A stretch of 48,229 bases of DNA from Deltaproteobacteria bacterium RIFOXYA12_FULL_58_15. GTDB taxonomy: Bacteria > Myxococcota > XYA12-FULL-58-9. Under the pieces are notes generated by a model that saw only the letters and a list, made by a program, of their open reading frames with translations, made no database searches and had not been told where the DNA came from. Positions 1 to 9,384 of this stretch are shown here, one piece after another (the stretch's first letter is position 1; every line of letters starts with the position of its first letter). The position numbers and the translations under genes are program-made. Location of the stretch: the NCBI GenBank assembly GCA_001798605.1, contig MGST01000133.1, positions 1 through 48,229 on the forward strand, given 5' to 3'.

Positions 1-44
1 GTGGCCGCGGCGGCAGCGGCGGCGGCGGCGGCGGTCGCTGGTAA
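1..44 (+). CDS. 3' end of a glycine-rich protein (partial)
   Basis: The third reading frame gives a tail of Gly-Arg-Gly-Gly-Ser, six glycines, Arg-Trp and then a TAA stop at 42-44. The start lies outside the window. Such Gly/Arg tails close RRM-type RNA-binding proteins, DEAD-box helicases and single-strand DNA-binding proteins. The window holds a comparable tail on the RRM protein at 15046-15405. The codons are GGC repeats, so GC-rich non-coding repeat DNA is an alternative. The function cannot be assigned from fourteen codons. Confidence 0.4.
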   Translation, partial: GRGGSGGGGGGRW

Positions 45-204
45 GACTGCAATGGTTTGTGTGCCCTAACAGGGTGCTCATCAGCGGCGGATCCCGCCGT
101 CCTCTCCTACCCTAATATTCGTTGCTCGTGATCGATGGTGCGCGCATTGGCTTCATCGAATCACACCTCCCGGAATCGCGAGTTGAGTACGGGGCGTCTC
201 GAAG

Positions 205-1131
205 CTAGTCGACCTCGACGTAGCCTTCTCGCAACAGCTTGTGGAGGTTGTGGATGGCTTTGTGGTCGGTTTCGGGGGTTTTGTCGATGACTGACTTAAC
301 GCGGCCGAAGTTGATGACCAACTGCAAAGTTTCGAGCTCGGAAGCGTCGAGCTCGGAGAGTTTTGGGGTCATGGGAATGCACAGTTGCAAGTTGGCGTCG
401 AGCGGCGGCAACTCTGGCATAAGGCGTCGAACCTCGTCGGTTTGGCGCATGGCCTCAATGAGGATGCTCTCGGTGGCCTCGTTGAACGTATCATTGAACA
501 CCAGGTTCTCGTCGTAAGCATCCAAGCGGAAGCTGCCCTTTCCCCAATTGATCATGCGGCAAATGGTTTTCATGGGTGCCATGCCGACTTCGCCGCCGAT
601 GACCGCCGATTGCAGTTGACCTTGTTTGATGTAGATCTTGCCGCGGTGGGCACCGGAGATTGTAAGGATTCCGGACTTCTTGTTGGTGGCAAAAAGCTGC
701 AGGAGATCAGGCAGAGGCACCTCTTCGAGGTCGCCGCTCATCGTTGTGGTCTGGGGAGCGCGGCTGGCCAGCTCCTCCAGCATCTCCTTGATGGAATGTT
801 TGTCAGATGCGGCCTGTGAATCCAGGGTCATGTCGGTGGCGTTGATGACCTTGAGGATTGACGTGCCGATGAGGATGCGGTCGTCCTTTTTCAGATCTGA
901 TCTGCGGATCTTCTCGCCGTTGACAAACGTTCCATTGGTCGAGCCGAGGTCCATGATGCTGATGCTGCCACCGTTAGAAATGAGCTTGGCGTGTTTGCGC
1001 GACACCATGTCCTCGACGAGGACCAGGTCGAGGTCGCTGGCGCGACCGATGAGAAGCTCACCTTCATCAGGGATAGGAAACTCACCCCCAAGGTATTTCC
1101 CAGATATGAATTTAAAGGCGTAACTTGGCAT
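205..1131 (-). CDS. FHA domain - DUF4388 domain protein
   Basis: A cytoplasmic signalling protein of 308 residues. Residues about 5-95 form an FHA domain, a phosphothreonine-peptide binder, with all key motifs visible: IGRASDLDLVL, VSRKHAKL and STNGTFVNG. Residues about 135-215 form a DUF4388 (PATAN-like) domain, recognisable by PLPDLLQLFATNKKSGILTI and the later GxIYIKQGQLQSA. This pairing is typical of Myxococcota, where DUF4388 proteins act in signalling and motility networks; the partner here is unknown. The ATG overlaps the stop of the upstream TPR gene by one base (TGATG), so translation is probably coupled. It is the last gene of the bamD-like > TPR > FHA operon. Domain assignment is firm; the process it serves is not visible. 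Confidence 0.9.
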   Translation of the reverse strand: MPSYAFKFISGKYLGGEFPIPDEGELLIGRASDLDLVLVEDMVSRKHAKLISNGGSISIMDLGSTNGTFVNGEKIRRSDLKKDDRILIGTSILKVINATDMTLDSQAASDKHSIKEMLEELASRAPQTTTMSGDLEEVPLPDLLQLFATNKKSGILTISGAHRGKIYIKQGQLQSAVIGGEVGMAPMKTICRMINWGKGSFRLDAYDENLVFNDTFNEATESILIEAMRQTDEVRRLMPELPPLDANLQLCIPMTPKLSELDASELETLQLVINFGRVKSVIDKTPETDHKAIHNLHKLLREGYVEVD

Positions 1132-1859
1132 CAGTCGTTGGTCTCGTATCCGTCCGTGCGTTCACCCTGCACCAGTTTGATGTACATTGTCGCCGTAGCG
1201 TTTTTGGGATCCTGCTTGAGAACAAGGCGCCATTCGGCGATGGCTTGTTCAATCTTGCCCATGGAATAATAGCAGACTCCGAGTTGAGTCCTCGCCAACA
1301 GATAATCCGGCTTGTCACCGAGTGCCTGCACCAACTCCTCGGCGGCGATGTCGAGCTGGCCAGCGTCGCGTAAGGACGCGGCCAGTTTTGTGCGAATGTC
1401 CGCAAATCTTGGTCTCAACATGATGGCCTTGCGGTACTCGCTGATGGCTTCGGTCAGTCGTCCGGCTGACCGATAGGCATCAGCAACTTCAGCGTGCATG
1501 TTGGCGATCTTGCCGGCCACAAACGGATCAAGCTCTCCAGCCTCCGACCGGGAGTGTTTGAGTGCTTTTCTGTAGATCTCTTTGGCCTCCACGTACTTGC
1601 CCAGGTCATTGTAGAGAACCGCCAGATTGAGTGAGGCCTCAGTGTACGCAGGGTTGAGGTTGAGGGCCTGCTCGAACGCAGCTTGCGCCTTTGAGAACTG
1701 ACCGAGGTCGTGAAAGACTACCCCAAGCATATTATAGACGTCGGCAAAGCTCTGGCTGCGTTCAATCACCTGCTCGAGGTACGAACGCGCGTTGGGGAAA
1801 TCGCGCTTGATGTAATACTCTTTGCCGAGCGTCAAAAGCTGTCGCAGAGTTTCATCCAT
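1131..1859 (-). CDS. tetratricopeptide repeat protein
   Basis: A 242-residue protein made almost wholly of TPR helices, with typical repeats such as ADVYNMLGVVFHDLGQFSKA and PAYTEASLNLAVLYNDLGKY, followed by at least four more. It has no signal peptide or membrane segment, so it is probably a cytoplasmic scaffold. It starts six bases after the bamD-like stop and its TGA overlaps the ATG of the FHA gene by one base, which points to one transcript. The likely role is bridging protein complexes, perhaps with the FHA protein; no enzymatic motif is present. Confidence 0.88.
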   Translation of the reverse strand: MDETLRQLLTLGKEYYIKRDFPNARSYLEQVIERSQSFADVYNMLGVVFHDLGQFSKAQAAFEQALNLNPAYTEASLNLAVLYNDLGKYVEAKEIYRKALKHSRSEAGELDPFVAGKIANMHAEVADAYRSAGRLTEAISEYRKAIMLRPRFADIRTKLAASLRDAGQLDIAAEELVQALGDKPDYLLARTQLGVCYYSMGKIEQAIAEWRLVLKQDPKNATATMYIKLVQGERTDGYETND

Positions 1860-1865
1860 GGCTGA

Positions 1866-2804
1866 TTAGTCTTCTCGAGCGTCGCTGCCTGTTTGCGGAG
1901 GCGCGCTGATTTCGGGGAGTAGGTCAGCAGCATCCGCCGCTTCTCTGGTGTCAGGGAACTGTTCTATTAGCTTTTCCAATGCGACGCGTGCCTCAGTTGC
2001 ATTGCCGAGTGCGGCGTGAGAGCGGGCCGAGATCTCGAGGGCGACGGCGTCGAGACCGAGCCCGCTGTAGTTGCGCAAGAGCGCATCCGCACGTGCCGCG
2101 GCAGCCAGAAACTTGTCGCGTTTCATGTAGAACTTCGCAACGTAGAGCTCGTGGTCTGCAAGCTTGCGGCGGCATGCGTCCATTTGTTTGGTGCCCTTGT
2201 CGATGAGGTCCTGTTTTTTGAGAAGTGGCACGCAGGCGCGTTGGGAATCGGTGAGTTCGGCTTCAGGGATTGGATCTTCGACTTCCTCTCCGAACTTGGG
2301 CAGCAGCTCTCTACATCGTTTCAGCTCGCCCGCTCCAGCGTCGGTGTCCTCGAGGCTCGGGTAACGCGCCAACAGATCCCGATAGGCGGAGATGGCGAGG
2401 CGCGTGCTGGCTTGATCTTTTTCTGCGCTTGGTGGCAAAAACCACCAGTCATCAGGAATCTGTTCAAAATATGATTCACCGATGCGGAACATTGCGTATG
2501 TCGCTTCGTCATGGCTCGGGTGGTATTTGAGAAAGGCCCGATAGGCATCCACGGCCTCAATGTATTTTCCCCGTTGGAAATTCGTATCAGCGATTCGCAA
2601 GTCAGCGAGCGCCGCGTATTTTGAATAGGGATATTTTGTTTTCAGCTCCGTGAAGCCCGAGATGGCCTCTGGGTAAAGGCCATCGTCGAGATCTTCCATC
2701 GCCACCTCATACGTCGTCTGGGCGGTCTTGGTCGCCCCACGCAGCACGGTTGTGGCACACGCGGCTGACAGCAGCCAAATCGAGATGAGAATTTTTTGTG
2801 GCAC
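1866..2804 (-). CDS. bamD: BamD/YfiO-like outer-membrane assembly lipoprotein
   Basis: A TPR lipoprotein resembling BamD, the essential lipoprotein of the Bam machine that inserts beta-barrel proteins into the outer membrane. The frame is open to a GTG at 2819, but the GTG at 2804 gives a clean lipoprotein signal (MPQKILISIWLLSAAC) with the lipidated Cys at position 16, so I prefer it. BamD-type TPR text follows: a run around ALDDGLYPEAISGFTELKTKYPYSKYA, then YIEAVDAYRAFLKYHP and YAMFRIGESYFEQ. At about 312 residues it is longer than the usual 240-260. The added C-terminal part is also TPR-like and ends in an acidic, proline-containing tail. It is first in the operon with the TPR and FHA-DUF4388 genes and diverges from 3091. 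Confidence 0.8.
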   Translation of the reverse strand: MPQKILISIWLLSAACATTVLRGATKTAQTTYEVAMEDLDDGLYPEAISGFTELKTKYPYSKYAALADLRIADTNFQRGKYIEAVDAYRAFLKYHPSHDEATYAMFRIGESYFEQIPDDWWFLPPSAEKDQASTRLAISAYRDLLARYPSLEDTDAGAGELKRCRELLPKFGEEVEDPIPEAELTDSQRACVPLLKKQDLIDKGTKQMDACRRKLADHELYVAKFYMKRDKFLAAAARADALLRNYSGLGLDAVALEISARSHAALGNATEARVALEKLIEQFPDTREAADAADLLPEISAPPQTGSDARED

Positions 2805-2996
2805 ACCGCACAGTACCACTGGCCAAGGACCGCCTCAAGTTTGTACCGACCGACCGATCCCACGGATTCGAGCGATTGGGAAGGACTGGCTGAATTTCGA
2901 CCAAGATGGCCGGCATTCTCGAATTCGAGTCAAGGGGGAGCAGTGGATTTGCTGGATTTGTGTCAAAAGCAGTGAGTGAAATTGCGAAACTGTATT

Positions 2997-3026
2997 TTGA
3001 CACGGGCCCTCAAGGCTTGCTACACC
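2997..3026 (+). promoter_or_regulatory. possible sigma70-type promoter for the large TPR gene
   Basis: A perfect -35 hexamer TTGACA at 2997-3002 is followed after 18 bases by TACACC, a weak -10. It lies about 65 bases upstream of the ATG at 3091, in the divergent gap with the bamD-like gene. The -35 box is convincing and the -10 is poor. Confidence 0.3.
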
Positions 3027-3090
3027 TTGTACGCCAGTGTTGGCCAGTCCAGCGCTGGGGCTTTCATAAACTGGGAGAACGGCACCGGGG

Positions 3091-5601
3091 ATGGCTCCTG
3101 ATATTCACGCACTCGAACTAGAGTTCGCCAAACAACCGACTCTGCAAGCGTGCATTCCATTGTGTGAGGCCTACTTGAGCCACAAACGGTTCATGGAGGC
3201 GATGGTTGTCTGCAAGAAGGGCATCAAGCAGGCTCCTGGGGATTCGCGCGGTCGCGTCTTGCTCGCACGGGTGTACCTTGAGCAAGGGAAGCTTCCCAAA
3301 GCCGAGCAAGAGCTCAATGGCGCGTTGCAGACGTTCCCAGGGGATTCCCACGCTTCCGAGCTGATGGGCGAGATCCTCATTCAACAGGGACGCAATCAAG
3401 AGGCTGTGCCGTTTTTGCAACAGGCGGTTGCCGCTGACCCATCTATGACGCGAGCTCGCGAGCTTCTCGTGCAACTAGGTGTGGCAGTGGTGCCAGCGCA
3501 AGCAGCACCGATGCAAGCGCAAACGCCCTCGGGCATGCGACCGGCGCAAGGCGCGCAAAAGCCGCCACCATTGCAAGCGCCGCCTCCTATGCAGCGCCCA
3601 GGAATGCCTCCTGCGCAGCCCGGGATGTCATCACCGGGGATGCGGCCGGGGATGCCATCATTAGGTATGCAGTCTGGAATGCCATCACCAGGTATGCAGC
3701 CCATGCAGCCAGGTATGCAGCCCATGCAGCCAGGTATGCAGCCCATGCAGCCAGGTATGCAGCCCATGCAGCCAGGCATGCAGCCGCTGGGAATGCTGCC
3801 ACCGTCCGGGATGCGGCCACCGCCACCGCCTGGGATGCAGCCACCACTTGGGGTGCAGCCCTGGCCGGATCCCAATGCCGCTGCTGCGGCCGCCGCGCTA
3901 TCTGCGGAAGAGGCGCACAAGCTTGAGCACGTCAGCGATTTTTTTGCCGAGGATACCCTTGGCTTTGGAAACGAAGCTGATCACATTGAAACAGCAGGAC
4001 CCGGGCGATTGACCATTCTGGGTTTTGTGCCCAAGAGCACGGGCTCCATCAAGACAACCATTGTAGTGGCTCTCACGGTGTTTGCCATTGCTGCGGTGGT
4101 GATTGGCTACCAGATTGTCGACTCGGGCAACAAACGTACCATTTCCAAACGCTACGAGGAGCTGAAGAAAGCTGTCGAAGAGGACAAGTACGTTCGTTAT
4201 CAGGATGCCCTGCGGATCGGTCAGGAGATTCTGCAAATCGACGATGCCCACAATCAGACTCTCTCGGCGATGGCGTATGCAGAGGCAGTGCTCGCAAATG
4301 ATCACAACTACGAGGGATCTCTGGAGCGGGCCAAGGCCTATTTGCAACGGGCCATAGAGACTGGCGATGACGATACAGCCTACAGGGTTGCAGCATCGGT
4401 GTTGATCTCGTACGTCGAAAAGTCCTACGACCAGGGGCTCGCCGAGGTGAAGCGAGTTCAGGACAAGGGCGGTGCGGCCATCGAGCTTGAGGTCGAAGCA
4501 TTCCGGTTGATGGATGCCACCAAGCCTGGTGAGCGTGACACCCTGCGGCAAAGGGCGAGGCTCAGCGATTCGTTGACCTTCCACGCCCGCGGATGGGTGC
4601 TGTTGGGCTGGCATTACTACGCGCAAGAGGATTGGCCACAAGCCGATCGCGCCTTCGACGAAGCGCTCAAGAACAGCAAGGATCATCCCCAGGCTCTTCT
4701 GGGGCAGGCCTTGGTCGATTTGGATCGCAACATAGGCCTCGAAGAGCGACAAAAAGAGGTGGCAGCGCGAGTCAAAAAGGCATTTGCCCTGCCCAAGGGT
4801 GAGCTGTCGCAACCGGTGCTCGCGGTCGCTCATTTCACTCGCGCACAGTTGTATCAGTGGCAGAAGAAAACGCCCGAAGCAGATGCCGACTACAAGGAAG
4901 CATTCAAGCTCGACCCAACCAGTTCCATGTTCCATCTCGCCCGCGCCCGTGGGCTGATGAACCTGGGCCAATGGGATAAAGCGATCGACAGCCTTCGCAA
5001 TTACCTCAAGATCAATCCCAATGATGGTCGCATCTACAAAAAGATGTGCAAAGCTCAAACCAAGGTCGGCGACTTCAAGGGGGCTGCTGCGTCATGCAAG
5101 CGTGCGACCGATCTAGCGGGTGGCAAGGATTACGAGGTGAAGCTGCTCGACTGTGACCGCATGCGCTCCGACAATCAATTTGATGAAGCTTTCAATTGCT
5201 ATGTGGCTGTTCCCATGGAGGCGGGGGCGGACATTTACTCACAGGCCCGCATTTCCGCCGGCGGCGTCCTTCGCGAACAGAAGCGCTGGAACCAAGCGGC
5301 GGTTCACTTGACCGAATTCCTCGAGAAGATGCCACGTGGTGTGCAACCGCCGCGAATAGCGGAGGCGTGGTGCGAGCTCGGTAATGCCTACCAAGGGGCC
5401 GGCCGGGATGCCCAAGCTCAGGATTGCTTCACAGCGGGCGTGGAACAGTATCCACTGTATGCCGATTGCCACTACAGCATGTGTAAGTCCCTTGGGCGCA
5501 AGGACCCAGAGAAGAAACAGGCCTGTGAGCGCTATCTAAAACTCTGCCCGCGCTGCGATCACACCAATGAGATCGAGAAGCTTGTAGACAAGCTCAAATA
5601 G
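3091..5601 (+). CDS. large membrane-anchored TPR protein with Met/Pro-rich linker
   Basis: An 836-residue protein. Residues 1-125 are TPR repeats. Residues about 130-265 form a low-complexity Pro/Met/Gln/Gly linker that includes four perfect GMQPMQP heptads. Residues about 322-344 form one membrane helix (TTIVVALTVFAIAAVVIGYQIV). Residues about 360-836 are a long second TPR array ending in several cysteines (KLCPRCDH). With no N-terminal signal peptide, the first TPR block should be cytoplasmic and the second periplasmic, bridging the inner membrane. The layout resembles TPR scaffold proteins of Myxococcota; the partner complex is unknown. It is divergent from the bamD-like operon and convergent with the UPF0158 gene. 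Confidence 0.85.
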   Translation: MAPDIHALELEFAKQPTLQACIPLCEAYLSHKRFMEAMVVCKKGIKQAPGDSRGRVLLARVYLEQGKLPKAEQELNGALQTFPGDSHASELMGEILIQQGRNQEAVPFLQQAVAADPSMTRARELLVQLGVAVVPAQAAPMQAQTPSGMRPAQGAQKPPPLQAPPPMQRPGMPPAQPGMSSPGMRPGMPSLGMQSGMPSPGMQPMQPGMQPMQPGMQPMQPGMQPMQPGMQPLGMLPPSGMRPPPPPGMQPPLGVQPWPDPNAAAAAAALSAEEAHKLEHVSDFFAEDTLGFGNEADHIETAGPGRLTILGFVPKSTGSIKTTIVVALTVFAIAAVVIGYQIVDSGNKRTISKRYEELKKAVEEDKYVRYQDALRIGQEILQIDDAHNQTLSAMAYAEAVLANDHNYEGSLERAKAYLQRAIETGDDDTAYRVAASVLISYVEKSYDQGLAEVKRVQDKGGAAIELEVEAFRLMDATKPGERDTLRQRARLSDSLTFHARGWVLLGWHYYAQEDWPQADRAFDEALKNSKDHPQALLGQALVDLDRNIGLEERQKEVAARVKKAFALPKGELSQPVLAVAHFTRAQLYQWQKKTPEADADYKEAFKLDPTSSMFHLARARGLMNLGQWDKAIDSLRNYLKINPNDGRIYKKMCKAQTKVGDFKGAAASCKRATDLAGGKDYEVKLLDCDRMRSDNQFDEAFNCYVAVPMEAGADIYSQARISAGGVLREQKRWNQAAVHLTEFLEKMPRGVQPPRIAEAWCELGNAYQGAGRDAQAQDCFTAGVEQYPLYADCHYSMCKSLGRKDPEKKQACERYLKLCPRCDHTNEIEKLVDKLK
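3691..3774 (+). repeat. 21-bp tandem repeat, 4 perfect copies, in frame
   Basis: Four identical copies of a 21-base unit beginning ggtatgcagcccatgcag run head to tail inside the 3091-5601 gene and encode GMQPMQP each time. Related degenerate units flank them on both sides. The unit is a multiple of three, so changes in copy number keep the frame. Confidence 0.95.
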
Positions 5602-5634
5602 CTCGCCTACGGCTACCCCTTCTTCTTCTTCGGC

Positions 5635-6234
5635 TCAGCCCTTGGGTTTGATGATGAAGCTCTCACACAGGTGAGCTGCGAGGACCTCAAGCTCGAGGGG
5701 CCCGGTGGAGGTCGCGTCCTTGCCGTCAAACCACGCGATCAGGGTGTCGCGGACAGCCTCAACGTCGTGTGTGTTGTTCACAACTGTTGGGGCGGGCGTG
5801 TCTTCATCTTCATCCCATGGCGGTACATTGAGGGGCTGGACGCCATTTTCTTGCACCCAATCCATGATGCGTTCTCGCATCTTGATGTCACGGTACTCGA
5901 ACCAGCGTCGCCGTTCGTCGGGGATGGTGAGCAGGATGTCCTTGAAGCGTCGGAACGCTCCCTTGCCATTGATCGCGGCCTCCACCCGAGACCTTAGAGT
6001 CTCATCCTCAATGGTCTTGGCGAACTCATCCACCCATTGGTATTGGATTCGCGATGGAATGGTCTCAACTTGGATGAACTCATCTTTGGCGCTGTGAACA
6101 GTGGCCATGGCAGGATCCCCAGGCGGTAGTTTGATGACAGTACCGTCTTTGAGCGAGAGGAAACATCTCACCTCTGGCATGGGCATTTGAAACGCACTGT
6201 GAAGAGCGGACCAGTCTAATTCTAACTCGGGCAC
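5635..6234 (-). CDS. UPF0158 family protein
   Basis: A 199-residue soluble protein matching the UPF0158 family: a short N-terminal strand region (FLSLKDGTVIKL), then FRRFKDILLTIPDERRRWFEYRD with MRERIMDWVQENGVQP, the family's most recognisable part. The biochemical role of the family is not established. The GTG start at 6234 has a good ribosome binding site (AAGGA, seven bases upstream). It follows the methyltransferase/coiled-coil gene by 17 bases on the same strand, so it is probably the last gene of the salvage operon. The C-terminal 50 residues are acidic and less family-like. Confidence 0.8.
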   Translation of the reverse strand: MPELELDWSALHSAFQMPMPEVRCFLSLKDGTVIKLPPGDPAMATVHSAKDEFIQVETIPSRIQYQWVDEFAKTIEDETLRSRVEAAINGKGAFRRFKDILLTIPDERRRWFEYRDIKMRERIMDWVQENGVQPLNVPPWDEDEDTPAPTVVNNTHDVEAVRDTLIAWFDGKDATSTGPLELEVLAAHLCESFIIKPKG

Positions 6235-6251
6235 TGGTTGATCCTTATCGT

Positions 6252-9200
6252 TCAGCGTCGACTCGGCGAAGGGGGCACAGAGCCAGCGATCAAGTCTTCG
6301 ATATCCTCGAGGCTGGTTTCAATTGCGCGTCCCACCGAATCTCGTGGTTGTTTTGGTTCGTTTGACTCTGCTGCGTTCTCACCCAACAACAAGGGCGATT
6401 TCGCAATCACTGTATCTGTTTCGTCGGTCGGTGCGAAGGGCGTATCGCCCATGGAGCGCTCGTGAGCTTCGTCAGTGAGGCGTTGGATCACGGTGGCGAG
6501 GCTCTGGTTTTCGGACTCGAGTCCCCCCATCCGATTTTTGATTTGGGCCAACTCGTCTAGGAGCTCCTCATTGCGCGTCTTTTCTTTCCCCAACGCCTCC
6601 AAAAGCTCTCCGTTGTCTTGGCCAAGGTGATCATTGCCCGCTTCCACTTCATCACTTGAGGCTTGGCGAAGTTGACCGACCTCCTCAAGGAGGTCTTTGA
6701 TCTGAGATTCGAAGGAGCGCCGATCGCCAACGTGAGCCTCCATCTCTTGTTTGAGGGCCTGTAGCTCGTTGTTGGCCTTCTCGGCAGCTTGTCGCTCTGC
6801 GTAGATCATTGCATCGGTGTTGGCCACCAATTGTTGAGTCCGTTCGAGCTCGCGGCGCAGCTCGTTGAGTGCGGCGTTCTCGGCTTCGATTGCCGTCAAC
6901 TTTCCGCGAAGATTCGACAGCTTCTGTTGTTCACCGTTGCGGTCGTCTTTGAGTGTTGCGATTCTCTGTCGTGCGAGCTCAAGCTCGCCTGTCGCCGATT
7001 GGTGCTCGGTCTCGATGCCGAGAAGCTTCTGCCTGAGGGCACCGAGTTCGTGTTGCTCACGTTGGCGTTCTTCTTTGAGTCCGTCGACGCGGGTCTGCAT
7101 CATCGCGAGATCCGAGACCAGCCGCTTGTTGTCCTGGCGCTCGCGGTCAGCTTGCTCGCGCAGCTCCTCGAGCTCTCGCCTACTGTTATCACGGTCGTCG
7201 CCCACGTCCTCGATTTGCCGGCGGGCAGTGTCGAGCTCGCTTGTTACGGCCGAGATTTCCTCGCGGACACTGTTGAGCTCGAACGCGATCTCGTCGCGTT
7301 GGCTTGCGGTTGAGCTCAGCTCCGCCACGACAGTGTCTCGTTCTTGGGCGATCGCATCCTTCTGGCCGGCCAGTCCTTCCAGATCCCTGGCGGCCGTCTC
7401 TTTGGCTGTTGCGAGCTCCTCCAGTTGACGGTTGATCGAATCACGTTCTGCGACGAGCTTGTCCCGTTGTTGGGCAATCTCATCGCGTTCCCGTGACGTC
7501 GCATCGCGTGTCCGCAAGGCATCGTCGCGTGTCTGCAATGCGTCGTCGCGTTCCTGACGGAGTTCGTCCCGTTGTTTGGCGATCTCATCGCGTTCCCGTG
7601 ACGTCGCATCGCGTGTCCGCAAGGCATCGTCGCGTGTCTGCAATGCGTCGTCGCGTTCCTGACGGAGTGTGTCCCGTTCTTGGGTGGCGGCGTTCCATTC
7701 TTGGGCGGCCATATCGCGTTCCCGGTGCGCTGCGTCTCGCTCCTGGGCGGCAACATCGTGGTCTTGTTGCGCCGCGTCTCGCTCCTGGATGGCCGTATCG
7801 CGTTGTTGTTGCGCCGCGTCTCGCTCCTGGATGGCCGCATCGCGTTGTTGGTGCGCCGCGTCTCGCTCCTGGGTGGCCGCATAGCGTTGTTGTTGCGCCT
7901 CGCCTCGCTCCTGGACGGCCGCATCGCGTTGTTGTTGCGCCGCGTCTCGCTCCTGGGTGAGGCGGTCACGTTCCGAATTGCGTTCTTGGGCTAGTCTGTC
8001 CCGTACTTGGACTAGGCTGTCCCGTACTTGGGCTAGGCTGTCCCGTTCCTGCGCTAGGCTGTCCCGTTCCTGGATCAGGTTGTCCCGTTCGGCTCGAAGA
8101 TTTGCGAGCTCCAGTTCGAGCTCAAGGATGCCTGCCTGGGAGAATTCCAGCTCTGCCTGCAGACTGTTCTGTCGCTCACGCAGGAGAGCGATTTTTTCTT
8201 TCTCGCGTCGACGCTCGATCTTCAGAGCTTTAATGCGAGCGCGCAGCAGTGGCACAGATTGGAGAAGGCCGGAGTGTTCGGTTTCGAGGGTGGCCGATCT
8301 TTGGCGCAGTAGCAGCAGCTTGTCGTGTTCGTCTTGACGGTCAGCCTTGAGTGCCGCAATCCGGTGGTGCAAAAGACTTGTTTCGGCCTCGTCAGTGACG
8401 GGAGCATTTTCGAGTTCGAGGACATGGGTTTGCAGCCGCCGAAGCTCGGCGTCGCGGGCTCCTAGATTCTCCATGGCCTGGTTGTGCAAAGTGATTGCGT
8501 GATTGACGTCCGCGTTGGCTTTCTCGAGGCGGGCTGTCAGATCGTGGTTCTCCTGCTCGAGTTGCAGAATGGCTGCAGAGTTGTCCTCTGGCGATGCCGT
8601 GTTTGCGGCAGAGGACTCTTCGATCTCAACCTCCAGCTCGTCAGGAAAAGCGGCGCGCAAAGGCGCTTCAGCTTCGCGACTGCGAACCGCTTGGGCCATG
8701 CTGGCGAAGGGCACCTGAACAATAGCGAGGTCGTCGCGATGGATGCTGCTTGGACCGAACACCAACACATACCATCCGGCCTCGTCGATGTCCTCGGTGA
8801 GCAGGGAGCGATCAAAAACGAGATCGGTTTCTTCTTCGGTTGATTCGATATCGTAAAAGAGGTTCGCCGCCATCGGAGACTGCACGAAGACGGTGAGAAC
8901 ACCGAAAGTTTCGGAGAGTTCGGCAAAGGCTTCCTCATAGCTCAAAGCCGACGAAAAATCTTTGCCGCAGAGGTTGCTGAGTCGCAGACCGTTTGGATTG
9001 GCAAGAGCGAATGCTACAAAACCATCGGCAGATAACACACGCCGTACTTCGGCAATCCACCCCTTATCCTGGGACACCCATTCGCCGAGATCGTGACAGA
9101 TGATTAGATCGAAAGCGCCGTCTTCAAATGACAACGGCAAGGTTGGGGTGGGCACGACTTCGATGCCCTCAATTCCAGACTCGACGAGTTGTGCGCAGAG

Positions 9201-9371
9201 GGTATCCGGTTGCTCAGAGGCAGCCGTGAGCTCTGCGGCTCCGGCCTCCGCAAGGAGCATGAGACTCGCAGCATCACCGCCAACGTCGAGGACGCGCTTA
9301 TCTTCCGCCAAAGGTGCCAGCAAGACATAGCGAGATTCGATTTCGAGCTCGGGAATGGGGCGTCCACGCAT
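6252..9371 (-). CDS. SAM methyltransferase domain fused to a very long coiled coil
   Basis: About 1039 residues from the preferred ATG at 9371, which has GAGGT ten bases upstream and no overlap with the previous gene. An ATG at 9419 would overlap that gene by 35 bases. Residues about 10-170 form a class I SAM-dependent methyltransferase of the Methyltransf_11 type: motif I VLDVGG, then FDLIICHDLGEW and the conserved post-core VLSADGFVAFALANPNG. A low-similarity linker is followed, from about residue 265 to 1000, by a heptad-patterned coiled coil full of QERD/QQRD units. The C-terminus is short and disordered. It resembles myxobacterial cytoskeletal or polarity proteins built as an enzyme-like head plus a long rod. 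No substrate can be inferred. It sits in an operon with two phosphoribosyltransferases. Confidence 0.85.
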   Translation of the reverse strand: MRGRPIPELEIESRYVLLAPLAEDKRVLDVGGDAASLMLLAEAGAAELTAASEQPDTLCAQLVESGIEGIEVVPTPTLPLSFEDGAFDLIICHDLGEWVSQDKGWIAEVRRVLSADGFVAFALANPNGLRLSNLCGKDFSSALSYEEAFAELSETFGVLTVFVQSPMAANLFYDIESTEEETDLVFDRSLLTEDIDEAGWYVLVFGPSSIHRDDLAIVQVPFASMAQAVRSREAEAPLRAAFPDELEVEIEESSAANTASPEDNSAAILQLEQENHDLTARLEKANADVNHAITLHNQAMENLGARDAELRRLQTHVLELENAPVTDEAETSLLHHRIAALKADRQDEHDKLLLLRQRSATLETEHSGLLQSVPLLRARIKALKIERRREKEKIALLRERQNSLQAELEFSQAGILELELELANLRAERDNLIQERDSLAQERDSLAQVRDSLVQVRDRLAQERNSERDRLTQERDAAQQQRDAAVQERGEAQQQRYAATQERDAAHQQRDAAIQERDAAQQQRDTAIQERDAAQQDHDVAAQERDAAHRERDMAAQEWNAATQERDTLRQERDDALQTRDDALRTRDATSRERDEIAKQRDELRQERDDALQTRDDALRTRDATSRERDEIAQQRDKLVAERDSINRQLEELATAKETAARDLEGLAGQKDAIAQERDTVVAELSSTASQRDEIAFELNSVREEISAVTSELDTARRQIEDVGDDRDNSRRELEELREQADRERQDNKRLVSDLAMMQTRVDGLKEERQREQHELGALRQKLLGIETEHQSATGELELARQRIATLKDDRNGEQQKLSNLRGKLTAIEAENAALNELRRELERTQQLVANTDAMIYAERQAAEKANNELQALKQEMEAHVGDRRSFESQIKDLLEEVGQLRQASSDEVEAGNDHLGQDNGELLEALGKEKTRNEELLDELAQIKNRMGGLESENQSLATVIQRLTDEAHERSMGDTPFAPTDETDTVIAKSPLLLGENAAESNEPKQPRDSVGRAIETSLEDIEDLIAGSVPPSPSRR
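7477..7668 (-). repeat. 87-bp direct repeat, period 105 bp, inside the coiled coil
   Basis: Positions 7477-7563 and 7582-7668 are identical over 87 bases with an offset of 105 bases. The offset equals 35 residues or exactly five heptads, so the coiled-coil register is preserved. Shorter related units (rc of tcgctcctggatggccg-type text) continue to about 7960. This is recent intragenic duplication. Confidence 0.9.
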
Positions 9372-9384
9372 GGTTGGGGCTACC

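Noticed and set aside
2997-3026. Sigma54 promoter before the large TPR gene
   Set aside because: TTGACACG and TTGCT elements are 12 bases apart instead of the required four.
3898-5058. Long open frame (386 codons) on the minus strand opposite the large TPR gene
   Set aside because: No recognisable family, no ribosome site, and the plus strand carries clear TPR text throughout; it is a shadow of biased codon use.
7493-7994. Several open frames on the plus strand opposite the coiled coil
   Set aside because: They are repeats read on the wrong strand (Arg/Val/Ser-rich strings) with no start signals.
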